Shown here: in pieces, positions 7,384 to 14,481 of the stretch
Position numbering within the stretch: position 1 is the stretch's first letter
Layout of the letters: every line of letters starts with the position of its first letter
Assembly (NCBI GenBank): GCA_029567025.1
Contig: JAKQLT010000105.1
Span: 1-25,665 of the forward strand
Origin: Candidatus Omnitrophota bacterium
GTDB taxonomy: Bacteria > Omnitrophota > Gorgyraeia > Zapsychrales > Zapsychraceae
Reading direction: 5' to 3'
DNA length: 25,665 bases
Program-made: the position numbers and the translations under genes
Notes under the pieces: model-generated
Database searches by the model: none
What the model was told of the DNA's origin: nothing
What the model saw: only the letters and a program-made list of their open reading frames with translations

Positions 7384-7427
7384 GCGCCTGACTTACTGAA
7401 CGTTAGCGAACGTCAAGTCAGCCGCGC
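7384..7427. repeat. Stem-loop 1 between metY and cysK
   Basis: CTGACTT (7388-7394) pairs with AAGTCAG (7415-7421). Further in, ACGTT (7400-7404) pairs with AACGT (7409-7413) around an AGCG tetraloop, and a GCGC/GCGC pairing closes the base across a 2-base bulge. There is no T-run on either side, so it is not a standard terminator. It ends about 17 bases before the cysK start codon. Confidence 0.6.
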
Positions 7428-7433
7428 GAATTG

Positions 7434-7471
7434 ACTCTTATTCGACTGCGACCAAGCAGACGAATAAGAGT
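7434..7471. repeat. Stem-loop 2 between metY and cysK
   Basis: ACTCTTATTCG (7434-7444) and CGAATAAGAGT (7461-7471) are perfect 11-base inverted repeats. They are continued, after an A-A mismatch, by CTGC/GCAG around a 6-base loop. It begins 12 bases after the metY stop. No T-run follows. It could stabilise the upstream mRNA, act as a processing site or be part of a dispersed repeat. Confidence 0.65.
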
Positions 7472-7483
7472 TTCCTTCTTTCT

Positions 7484-8776
7484 TTAAGTTTTTAATAAAG
7501 ATTGTTCAATATCCGCGATAATATCATCGACGTGTTCGAGCCCTATAGACAAACGAATAAAATCAGGCGTCACGCCCGTTGCTAATTGTTCTTTTTCGGA
7601 CAATTGCTGATGCGTGGTTGAAGCCGGATGAATCGCCAGACTTTTCGCATCGCCAATATTCGCTAAATGAGAAATTAATTCGAGCGAATTGATAAATTTC
7701 TTTCCGTCCTGAAGTCCGCCTTTAATGCCAAAGCCAATAATAGCGCCTGCGCCTTGGGGTAAATATTTCTTAACACGGCCTTTCTCCGGACTATTATCAA
7801 GGCCAGGATAGTTGACCCACGCTACTTTCGGATGTTTCTCTAAATATTGCGCGACACAAAGAGCGTTCTGACAATGCCGAGGCATTCTTAAATGTAATGT
7901 TTCAATTCCTTGCAAAATAAGAAACGCATTAAATGGTGAAATCGCCGGACCTAAATCGCGTAAAAGCGTGACACGCGCTTTAATAATGTAAGCTATATTC
8001 CCTAAGGGCTTTAAAGCCTCGACGAAATTAATCCCATGATAACTGGGATCGGGATCAGCAATAAGTGGAAATTTTCCATTGGTCCAATGAAATTTTCCAG
8101 AATCCACAATCACGCCGCCTAAACTCGTTCCATGCCCGCCTAAAAATTTCGTCGCGGAATAAACAATAATATCCGCGCCAAAATCTATGGGACGAAAAAT
8201 ATACGGTGCGGATGTATTATCGACGATCAGCGGAATTCCATTATCATGCGCGATTTTTGCCAATCCTTCAATATCTGCGATGTCTAATTTCGGATTTCCT
8301 ATTGTTTCGGCATAAAGCGCCTTTGTTTTGGGCGTGATAGCTTTTTTTGTTGCTTCTAAATCATTAGAGGCAACAAAATGAACCTTGATCCCAAATTTCT
8401 TAAAAGTATTACTAAATAATGTGTAAGTCCCTCCGTACAAATTATTCGCGGAAACAATTTCATCACCCGCTTGCGCAATGTTTAATAAAGCAATGGTGAT
8501 CGCTGATTGGCCGCTTGCGACCACAAGCGCGCCAATTCCGCCGTCAAGAAGGGCCAACCTTTTTTCCAAGACATCTGTTGTGGGATTCATAAGCCGAGTA
8601 TAAATATTGCCAAACTCTTTTAAGCCAAAAAGATTAGCCGCGTGATCCGAATCCTTAAACTGATAGGAAGTTGTTTGATAAATCGGAACCGCACGCGCGC
8701 CTGTTGTGGGATCCGGTTGTTGTCCGCCATGAAGCGCTAATGTTTCTATTTTTAATTTCTTATTATTTAAGCTCAT
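7484..8776 (-). CDS. metY: O-acetylhomoserine sulfhydrylase (aminocarboxypropyltransferase)
   Basis: A 430-residue Cys/Met metabolism PLP enzyme of fold type I that makes homocysteine from O-acetylhomoserine and sulfide. The N-terminus ETLALHGGQQPDPTTGARAVPIYQTTSY is characteristic of MetY/Met17 rather than MetB. The PLP lysine is K210 in YSATKFLGGHGTSLGG, and RLMNPTTDVLEKRLALLDGG (from about 61) and DNTSAPYIFRPIDFGADI (from about 186) are also typical. Its length, longer than MetB/MetC at about 380-400, supports the sulfhydrylase class. AAAGGAG precedes the ATG. It is the second gene of the Rrf2-metY-cysK unit, starting 30 bases after the Rrf2 stop. Use of O-succinylhomoserine instead cannot be excluded. 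Confidence 0.93.
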   Translation of the reverse strand: MSLNNKKLKIETLALHGGQQPDPTTGARAVPIYQTTSYQFKDSDHAANLFGLKEFGNIYTRLMNPTTDVLEKRLALLDGGIGALVVASGQSAITIALLNIAQAGDEIVSANNLYGGTYTLFSNTFKKFGIKVHFVASNDLEATKKAITPKTKALYAETIGNPKLDIADIEGLAKIAHDNGIPLIVDNTSAPYIFRPIDFGADIIVYSATKFLGGHGTSLGGVIVDSGKFHWTNGKFPLIADPDPSYHGINFVEALKPLGNIAYIIKARVTLLRDLGPAISPFNAFLILQGIETLHLRMPRHCQNALCVAQYLEKHPKVAWVNYPGLDNSPEKGRVKKYLPQGAGAIIGFGIKGGLQDGKKFINSLELISHLANIGDAKSLAIHPASTTHQQLSEKEQLATGVTPDFIRLSIGLEHVDDIIADIEQSLLKT

Positions 8777-8806
8777 AGATTTTCTCCTTTAATTTTATCT
8801 ACTCTA

Positions 8807-9247
8807 TTATATGGAATAAACTAACGCCTTTTGTTCGGCATCTACTTTAAAAACTAACTGTTCAAATGTAACATTATCAATAATATGGGCTGTGGTTGTG
8901 GCAATGTCCTGCCACATCTTACGAAACACGCATTTATATAAATGGCCACAATTAGTATATCCGTCTTTCACACACGCGATCGGCTCAATCGGCCCATCAA
9001 TAAAACGCACCACTTCGCCAACGGTAATTTCACTCGGAGGACGCGACAATAAATAACCGCCAATATTTCCGCGCCTACTTTCAACAAATCCGCCTTTTTT
9101 AAGATCTAATAAAACTTGTTCCAAGAATTTAATCGGTGCGTCAATCCGTTTGGCAATGTCATTAATCGTTGATAAACCTTGATTATAATTTCTGGCTAAA
9201 TCTAAAACCGCTTTAAGCGCGTAATCACCTTTAAATGTTATTTTCAT
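8807..9247 (-). CDS. Rrf2-family regulator, probably controlling metY-cysK
   Basis: A 146-residue Rrf2 protein with an N-terminal winged HTH (KGDYALKAVLDLA, then INDIAKRIDAPIKFLEQVLLDLKKGGFVESRRGNIGGY-like helices, about residues 6-66). A C-terminal part follows with C92, C100 and C106. IscR-type members bind a 2Fe-2S cluster through three Cys; here the spacing is CX7CX5C instead of IscR's CX5CX5C, so cluster binding is possible but not certain. CymR, the Rrf2 regulator of cysteine genes, lacks these Cys. Its place as first gene before metY and cysK, with a promoter holding a dyad, points to autoregulated control of sulfur assimilation. Redox or cysteine-status sensing is inferred. Confidence 0.9.
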   Translation of the reverse strand: MKITFKGDYALKAVLDLARNYNQGLSTINDIAKRIDAPIKFLEQVLLDLKKGGFVESRRGNIGGYLLSRPPSEITVGEVVRFIDGPIEPIACVKDGYTNCGHLYKCVFRKMWQDIATTTAHIIDNVTFEQLVFKVDAEQKALVYSI

Positions 9248-9271
9248 ATTTAAATTTCTTTCTCTATAATG

Positions 9272-9315
9272 TCTATCTATTAAGTAGAGTATAGAATAAA
9301 ATTAAAAATTGTCAA
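9272..9315 (-). promoter_or_regulatory. Promoter and possible operator of the Rrf2-metY-cysK operon
   Basis: Minus-strand TTGACA (9310-9315) and TATACT (9288-9293) are 16 bases apart. Overlapping the -10 box and likely start is an imperfect dyad (on the plus strand CTAT-CTA-TTAAG-TAG-AGT-ATAG, 9273-9294). It is placed where a repressor such as the Rrf2 product would block transcription. The operator role is inferred. Confidence 0.55.
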
Positions 9316-9334
9316 TATTTATTTTTAAAAATTT

Positions 9335-9634
9335 TTATTCATATTTCCGACACGGGGATTTTTTTGATAAGAGCTTCTCCATCGCTTCTGTATTACAAAA
9401 AATATAAAGATCCCGCTTAAATTGATGTTGCGCGCAATAAATAATACGGCATTGATCATCTTTCATAACTCTTTTATAGACCGTCATATTAAATGGGAAC
9501 ATCAGCTCCAACAATTCTGGTTCATGCTTTTTTAAACACGTCATTATTTTCTGCCGGCTTAAAATCATCACATCTTTCTTGGCAATAACGCGCGTCTTAA
9601 GGTTTCCGCAATTCCTGCACGAATAAACACTCAT
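9335..9634 (-). CDS. Small Cys-containing protein of unknown function
   Basis: This 99-residue cytoplasmic protein begins MSVYSCRNCGNL, so it has a CxxC pair at residues 6 and 9. It has further Cys at about 33, 62, 67, 81 and 95, the last in SPCRKYE at the C-terminus. The first pair with a later pair could form a zinc ribbon, but no family is recognised. The gene is well supported: GAGGAGG lies 5-6 bases before the ATG and a consensus-like promoter lies upstream. It is 87 bases upstream of the Rrf2 gene, which has its own promoter, so the link to sulfur metabolism is positional only. Confidence 0.7.
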   Translation of the reverse strand: MSVYSCRNCGNLKTRVIAKKDVMILSRQKIMTCLKKHEPELLELMFPFNMTVYKRVMKDDQCRIIYCAQHQFKRDLYIFCNTEAMEKLLSKKSPCRKYE

Positions 9635-9674
9635 AAGGCCTCCTCTGGTTTAATTTTCTAAATAATATTTTTAT

Positions 9675-9704
9675 ATTGTAGAAGAACTCGAAAGCTTCTG
9701 TCAA
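9675..9704 (-). promoter_or_regulatory. Predicted promoter of the 99-residue protein gene
   Basis: Minus-strand perfect TTGACA (9699-9704) and TACAAT (9675-9680) are 18 bases apart. The spacer contains GAAG and CTTC in inverted order, which might form a small operator. The start would lie near 9668, about 34 bases before the ATG. Confidence 0.6.
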
Positions 9705-9805
9705 GAGAAGTTATCCGTCGAGGAATCTAAACAAGGGAAGAAATGCTTCATAAAGAAGAAATAAAAGACCTTTTGCTTATAAGCCAGCAAAAAATAGGTT
9801 GCCAT

Positions 9806-9837
9806 AAAAAATCCCCGATAAAATTATTTATCGAGGA
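9806..9837 (-). terminator. Intrinsic terminator after tRNA-Val
   Basis: On the minus strand TCCTCGATAAA and TTTATCGGGGA form an 11-pair stem (one T-G pair) with a 4-base loop, followed by six T. An A-run on the other side means it could also work on the plus strand. It follows the tRNA-Val 3' end by about 30 bases. The rest of 9705-9867 shows nothing recognisable. Confidence 0.85.
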
Positions 9838-9867
9838 CCTTTTTTATCTATTCTTTTATTGAAAAAC

Positions 9868-9943
9868 TGGTGGGCGGTGCAGGACTCGAACCTACGGCCG
9901 CCTGAATGTAAGTCAGGAGCTCTACCAACTGAGCTAACCGCCC
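9868..9943 (-). tRNA. tRNA-Val(TAC), CCA encoded
   Basis: Minus-strand cloverleaf with acceptor GGGCGGT/ACCGCCC, D-arm TAGCTCAGTTGGTAGAGCT, anticodon stem CCTGA/TCAGG around CTTACAT (anticodon TAC, reading GUA) and T-loop TTCGAGT. Discriminator A is followed by an encoded CCA, unlike the tRNA-Asp gene in this window. An extended -10-like TGGTATAAA lies at 9953-9961, very close to the 5' end, and a better promoter lies further upstream near 10100-10125. Confidence 0.96.
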
Positions 9944-9994
9944 ATGAAACCTTTTATACCAAAAACTTCGAGCAAAAGATCGTTATCAATATAT

Positions 9995-10014
9995 TGTCAG
10001 GCTTTTGCCTGACA
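9995..10014. repeat. Perfect inverted repeat in the tRNA-Val leader region
   Basis: TGTCAGGC and GCCTGACA are perfect 8-base arms around TTTT. There is no adjoining T-run in the minus direction. It is next to a second, longer inverted repeat at 10023-10059. Confidence 0.6.
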
Positions 10015-10022
10015 GAAGCTAA

Positions 10023-10059
10023 TCCTGATTTTTCTAATCAAAATTTAAGGAAATCAGGA
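10023..10059. repeat. Second inverted repeat upstream of tRNA-Val
   Basis: TCCTGATTT (10023-10031) and AAATCAGGA (10051-10059) are perfect 9-base arms with a 19-base AT-rich loop. With the neighbouring GC-richer hairpin it makes a compact two-hairpin element of about 65 bases. It could be a mobile or REP-like repeat unit or a structured leader; its copy number cannot be judged from one window. Confidence 0.5.
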
Positions 10060-10096
10060 CTTTGCCGCCCAAAAAAACTTTTTTAAAAATCGCGTT

Positions 10097-10125
10097 ATAC
10101 TACTAAGAAAAACTCGCTCTGTCAA
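10097..10125 (-). promoter_or_regulatory. Possible promoter for the tRNA-Val unit
   Basis: Minus-strand TTGACA (10120-10125) and TAGTAT (10097-10102) are separated by 17 bases. It lies just after the end of the ATPase operon. The transcript would run through the two hairpins and tRNA-Val to the terminator at 9806. Confidence 0.4.
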
Positions 10126-10148
10126 ACTTCTTATAAAACAAAACTTGT

Positions 10149-10598
10149 TTAATACAAAATACTTATTTTTCCTAAAAGAAAAACTAAAATAAAAAGCGCG
10201 ACTGTTTCAATAATCCCTAATACAATTAAATAATTCGCGAAACCTTTTCCTGTTTCCGCAAACGCATCAGCGGCGGACGCGCCTGCTTTTCCTTGCATCA
10301 GTGCCGAAACGCCCATCGCTAACCCCGCAAAAATTCCTATCCCAATCATAAAAGCACCTTTATTCGCGGCTTCAACAATTTTATTCATCAAGATCATCCC
10401 GTAAATAGTTTGCGATAATGGTGCGCCGACGAAAACAATAAGAAGAAAAGGCGCCATTTTATTTTGAGAAAAACATTTTTTCCAAGCACCGACCGCCGCC
10501 ATACCGGCATAACCCGCGCCTAATCCTGATCCAACCGCAGATAAAGCAATAACCGCGGCAACGCCAAGATCCTTAAATTGAGCTAAAATTTGTTCCAT
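10149..10598 (-). CDS. atpK: V/A-type ATPase proteolipid subunit K (c-ring)
   Basis: A 149-residue membrane protein with four transmembrane helices, i.e. a duplicated hairpin with a single ion-binding carboxylate (E131 in GIIETVALF) in the last helix. The second helix has APLSQTIYG with Q63 and Y66, and the third ends in ALMQGK with Q102. In Enterococcus NtpK, T64, Q65, Y68, Q110 and E139 bind sodium; here S62, Q63, Y66, Q102 and E131 correspond, with Ser replacing Thr. Sodium coupling is therefore a reasonable but unproven inference. AAGGAG precedes the ATG. It is last in the ATPase operon, 28 bases after subunit I, and no intrinsic terminator is obvious after it. Confidence 0.93.
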   Translation of the reverse strand: MEQILAQFKDLGVAAVIALSAVGSGLGAGYAGMAAVGAWKKCFSQNKMAPFLLIVFVGAPLSQTIYGMILMNKIVEAANKGAFMIGIGIFAGLAMGVSALMQGKAGASAADAFAETGKGFANYLIVLGIIETVALFILVFLLGKISILY

Positions 10599-10626
10599 AA
10601 AAACCTCTCCTTTTTTAAAAAGTTGT

Positions 10627-12396
10627 TTATGTGTCGTGTTTTGATATTTTTCTAAACGGTTGATACGCGAATCCTGACCATTCCAAACTCAAATGATTTG
10701 AAAATTCGAGAACATTGAGACGTAAACCATGAACAGCCACGGATAATACTCCGAGAATAATATTAAAGAAATGTCCTATAACCAAAATAACAACAGCGAT
10801 CATTCCTGAAAAAAAAGCATCAAAACCGAATTGTAGCGCCATTTCATTAAAGGCATCCGCTACCGCTACGCTCGCAAGCCCAATGGCAAAAAGACGAATA
10901 TAAGACACCACATCCGTAAAAGTATTAACAATGTTTAATGCCAGACCTCCTAATCCTGGGCCAATAGCTTTTAAAGGATTTTTGCGCGGACTTGTAAAAA
11001 ATATAACTAAAAGAGCCCCAACGATAAAAATCATTTTGACAAAAGGCGGCATCGCGATAGATAAAATAAGTTCTTTCGCCAAAAAAAACATCCCCCAAAT
11101 CAATAACAGCCACCCCGCGTCGCTTAAAAAACTTATCGAAGGGAATTTCAAAATTATTTTCCAAATATGCGCGATGCTTAAATGAACAGCGCCAATCAAA
11201 AAACAAACAACTTGAAAATTAATACTATTGGTTATCCAAGGCCATAATGGTTTAATATACTGCGGAAATAACGCCTGCCCGAAAAATGTTCCTCCCAAAA
11301 GCCCCCAAATCAACGCCGCGCCATTTAAAATATATAACAAAATAAATAGCTTATTATTTTGAGAAGTCTTTGACGCTTTCTTATGAAACCAAAAAGTAGC
11401 TAATAATAACAAGCTCGCGTAGCCAGCATCACCCATCAAAATAGCGAAAAAAAGCGTGAAAAAAAGAAAGAAAAACAAACTAATATCAACTTCCTTATAT
11501 CCCGGTAAAATACTGATCATTTGAAAAACAGGTTTCACAAGCTCAACCCATTTAGGATTTTTTAACAACGTCGGGACTTTATCCTCATCGGATGGGTCCT
11601 CAATAAAAAGACCCCATTTTTTTTCTTGAGCGTCTTTTTCTAAAGAAGCACAAGAAAAGGCCGGAATAAATCCTTTTAAATAAGCGATTTGTGAATCTTT
11701 TTTCATTCCCTTAGCTGTTTCTTCAAACCGCAACATATCTTCTTGGAACTTTAAGGCCTCTTCAAATGCCTTAGTATATTTAGCGTAAGACATTATCTGC
11801 TTTTCAAGGTTTCGCATTTGATCTGCATCATGTTTTTGCTGGGATAAAAGATCATTTAATCCCAGAGGCGGCAAAATCAAAGAAGGATGCTGAAGCGAGA
11901 AATCCCGACGAGAAATAAGGACGCATAAGGCCTTGGCTCCTTCTTGGGCCGCAATAATCAAATACACATCTTCTGGAAGATTTGAAATCTCTGTAACTGT
12001 CATTTCATAAAATTTAACAACCATCCCATTGTCTTCTAACGCCTTAATATCTTGTGGATTAAAATCACCCCAACTCTGCCATTGAGCTATCAAAGACCTT
12101 CGATTTTCCATATCTTCCCGCAAAGAATCCTTCTGGGATAAACAAGCCATGATTTCCGTTATTTTTTCTTTCCATTGTGGACAATGCTCTTGAAGGATAT
12201 TCTTAGAAGCATCTTTTAAAATCTCAACAACTTGATGGATTTCTTTTAAATCTTTCTTTAAAATTTCTATTTTTTCTCCTGCCAAATTCTCCTGATGCTC
12301 AACATGAACCGTTCCGACCTGACGCAAATTCTCTAAAGCTGAAACGATATCTTTGGCCTGGACAATGATATGAATTTTTTTCATGGGAACAATCAT
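10627..12396 (-). CDS. atpI: V/A-type ATPase subunit I (a-subunit)
   Basis: A 589-residue protein. The N-terminal half (about 1-310) is cytoplasmic with helical, coiled-coil stretches, starting MIVPMKKIHIIVQ as in other subunits I. The C-terminal half has about seven to eight membrane helices. The functionally required arginine is visible as R501 in VSYIRLFAIGLAS, equivalent to the yeast Vph1 R735 region, which works with the c-ring carboxylate during ion transport. The protein links the stator to the membrane ring. AAGGA lies about 6 bases before the ATG. It starts 12 bases after subunit D ends. Confidence 0.93.
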   Translation of the reverse strand: MIVPMKKIHIIVQAKDIVSALENLRQVGTVHVEHQENLAGEKIEILKKDLKEIHQVVEILKDASKNILQEHCPQWKEKITEIMACLSQKDSLREDMENRRSLIAQWQSWGDFNPQDIKALEDNGMVVKFYEMTVTEISNLPEDVYLIIAAQEGAKALCVLISRRDFSLQHPSLILPPLGLNDLLSQQKHDADQMRNLEKQIMSYAKYTKAFEEALKFQEDMLRFEETAKGMKKDSQIAYLKGFIPAFSCASLEKDAQEKKWGLFIEDPSDEDKVPTLLKNPKWVELVKPVFQMISILPGYKEVDISLFFFLFFTLFFAILMGDAGYASLLLLATFWFHKKASKTSQNNKLFILLYILNGAALIWGLLGGTFFGQALFPQYIKPLWPWITNSINFQVVCFLIGAVHLSIAHIWKIILKFPSISFLSDAGWLLLIWGMFFLAKELILSIAMPPFVKMIFIVGALLVIFFTSPRKNPLKAIGPGLGGLALNIVNTFTDVVSYIRLFAIGLASVAVADAFNEMALQFGFDAFFSGMIAVVILVIGHFFNIILGVLSVAVHGLRLNVLEFSNHLSLEWSGFAYQPFRKISKHDT

Positions 12397-12408
12397 AACG
12401 AATCCTTT

Positions 12409-13011
12409 TTAAACCAACGCTAATTCTATCTTTTTCTTAGCGACCTTACTAATCCCGACGGCATTCGCCTGCTGATCACCTAAATAAATACGGATAATAC
12501 GAATAAATTCTAAACATTCCGGGATTTTAACTTTTTCAAATAAATTAACCCGCTGGGTTGTAATACGCAATTCTTTTTCTAAAATCGCTATTTGCTTTTT
12601 CATAATGGCGGCTTCTATCAACTGACGAATAAGCGCGCGCAATTCTTTGATACCTTCATCCACCCATAAAGGCGTTGTAAAGAAATCATAATTCATTTCA
12701 GAAAAACGCACGTCTTTTAAAAAAGGTAAATTCGCGCCCGCAATATTAACCATATCCCATAAGATATCAACTGGCTTAATAAATGGTACGATATCCACGC
12801 GCTCATCAGCTAATAATCCTACCCAACGGCTTATATTCTCTTCGGATTTCTTTAAACGATTTTCAAGATCGCTTAATATTTTATGCGCTTCCGAGATTTT
12901 TTTCTGCAACTGCTGTTTCTTCAGTTGCAGTGTCGGCAAATAATACAAAAACCGCCTTAAGCTGTCGCGCTGGCGCTTGAGTTCTCCTTTTGTCAGTTTG
13001 ATTTTTGACAT
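12409..13011 (-). CDS. atpD: V/A-type ATPase subunit D (central rotor shaft)
   Basis: A 200-residue protein with long N- and C-terminal helices: KIKLTKGELKRQRDSLRR at the start and the ITTQRVNLFEKVKIPE segment near residue 150, which is the best conserved part of the family. It forms the central shaft, with the coiled coil reaching into the A3B3 head. The sequence has the usual length and the usual place between B and I. No separate subunit F gene follows, as in other bacterial operons of this layout. Confidence 0.92.
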   Translation of the reverse strand: MSKIKLTKGELKRQRDSLRRFLYYLPTLQLKKQQLQKKISEAHKILSDLENRLKKSEENISRWVGLLADERVDIVPFIKPVDILWDMVNIAGANLPFLKDVRFSEMNYDFFTTPLWVDEGIKELRALIRQLIEAAIMKKQIAILEKELRITTQRVNLFEKVKIPECLEFIRIIRIYLGDQQANAVGISKVAKKKIELALV

Positions 13012-13077
13012 AATTTATAATAAAGAATTAACAAAAAAATATCCTAATTAATCTTTCTACCTGTTAAATACTACATC

Positions 13078-14373
13078 CTATTTTTTAGGCCAATACTCTT
13101 TAATCAACGATTCTTTCATACCAACTTCCGTTGGCTCAAAAATACTGCTTAAAATTTTCCAGCCCAAATCAAGAGCCTCTTCTAAAGGAATATTGACCGA
13201 TAAATCCATTAATTCTTTCTCAAAACGCTTTCCATACTGAAGCAATTTCTGATCCCAAGCACTCATTTGAAAACCCATAGATTGTTTTTCTAACGTTTCT
13301 CGGTAATCCGCGAAAAGTTGTATCATTCGATCCATAATCGCGCGATGATCCGATCTCGTACGGCCATTAACTTGCTGTTTCAAGCGGCTTAAACTGCCAA
13401 ACGGTTCAATATGCCCGCCGCGTAAATAAAATTGTCCCTCGGTAATATAACCTGTGTTATCCGGAACCGGATGCGTAACATCATCGCCCGGCATAGTTGT
13501 GACAGCCAGAACCGTAATTGAGCCCGCGCCTTGAAAATCAACCGCTTTTTCATATCGGGACGCTAATTGACTATACAGATCGCCCGGATATCCGCGATTC
13601 GATGGAATTTGCTCCATCGTAATCGCTATTTCTTTTAACGCGTCGCAAAAATTCGTCATATCACTTAACAGGACCAACACTTTTTTCCCTTTTAACGCAA
13701 ATTGCTCGGCAACCGCCAAACACATATCCGGCACCAAAAGACATTCTACTGTCGGATCAGACGCCGTATGAATAAATAAAATGGATTTTGATAACGCACC
13801 GTGCGCCTCTAACGTGTCACGGAAAAATAAATAATCATCATATTTCAAGCCCATACCGCCTAAAATAATCATATCAACTTCGGCCTGCATGGCAATTCGC
13901 GCCAAAAGCGGATTATAGGGTTCTCCGGCGATAGAAAAAATAGGAAGCTTTTGAGACTCAACCAGTGAATTAAAAATATCAATCATCGGAATTCCGGTAC
14001 GGATCATGTTTTTAGGCACGATACGTTTAGCCGGGTTTACCGACGGCCCGCCAATAGCAATCATATCATTAGTCAATGCCGGACCATGATCACGCGGGCT
14101 TCCGCTTCCGGTAAAAATACGGCCTAATAAATGCTCTGAGGACGATACCATAACAGGCTGTTTTAAAAAACGCACCTTATCATCAGTCGCAATACCGCGA
14201 CTGCCGGCTAAGACCTGTAACGACACGCGTTTACCGTCTAAACGAATCACTTGCGCTAAAGAAACACCTTCTTGGGTGTCCACTTGCGCTAATTCGCGAT
14301 AAAAAACTCCTTCAGCCTCGACGGTAATAACATCACCGGCGATTTGAATAATTTGGCTATACACTTTTTGCAT
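13078..14373 (-). CDS. atpB: V/A-type ATPase subunit B (regulatory, non-catalytic)
   Basis: A 431-residue protein of the B-subunit family. It has the beta-barrel start YSQIIQIAGDVITVEAEGV, RTGIPMIDIFNSLVESQKLPIFS around residues 125-150, and AGEPYNPLLARIA where a P-loop would stand in subunit A. The absence of a Walker A lysine is normal for B subunits. LSDMTNFCDALKEI, NRGYPGDLYSQLASRYEKA, and VTHPVPDNTGYITEGQFYL are also diagnostic. Three copies alternate with A in the soluble head. It is separated from atpA by 108 bases, the largest gap in the operon. Confidence 0.95.
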   Translation of the reverse strand: MQKVYSQIIQIAGDVITVEAEGVFYRELAQVDTQEGVSLAQVIRLDGKRVSLQVLAGSRGIATDDKVRFLKQPVMVSSSEHLLGRIFTGSGSPRDHGPALTNDMIAIGGPSVNPAKRIVPKNMIRTGIPMIDIFNSLVESQKLPIFSIAGEPYNPLLARIAMQAEVDMIILGGMGLKYDDYLFFRDTLEAHGALSKSILFIHTASDPTVECLLVPDMCLAVAEQFALKGKKVLVLLSDMTNFCDALKEIAITMEQIPSNRGYPGDLYSQLASRYEKAVDFQGAGSITVLAVTTMPGDDVTHPVPDNTGYITEGQFYLRGGHIEPFGSLSRLKQQVNGRTRSDHRAIMDRMIQLFADYRETLEKQSMGFQMSAWDQKLLQYGKRFEKELMDLSVNIPLEEALDLGWKILSSIFEPTEVGMKESLIKEYWPKK

Positions 14374-14439
14374 AAATTTTCCTCTCGATTGTCCCCCTCG
14401 ACTAATTTTATTAAAAATCCTTAAGATCCTTAAAGCTCG

Positions 14440-14462
14440 TTTCCCGATAAAAAACGGGGAAA
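14440..14462 (-). promoter_or_regulatory. Small hairpin in the atpA-atpB gap
   Basis: In the 108-base space between atpA and atpB, minus-strand TTTCCCCG and CGGGAAA can pair with one bulged C and an 8-base T-rich loop. No T-run follows directly, so full termination is not expected. It could be a processing or partial-termination site setting subunit ratios. The remaining bases are AT-rich without a clear promoter. Confidence 0.35.
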
Positions 14463-14481
14463 TAACAGCAAAAAAATATTT

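Noticed and set aside
9859..10086. Plus-strand 75-residue frame starting MKNWWAVQDSNLRPPE
   Set aside because: It is the antisense of tRNA-Val plus the two inverted repeats, a well-known false gene pattern; it has no ribosome binding site.
10925..11206. Frames on both strands inside atpI
   Set aside because: atpI is intact across this stretch with its conserved membrane motifs; the others have no signals of their own.
14440..14462. Possible full terminator between atpA and atpB
   Set aside because: No T-run follows the weak stem on the minus strand, and the genes must be co-expressed; kept only as a possible processing hairpin.
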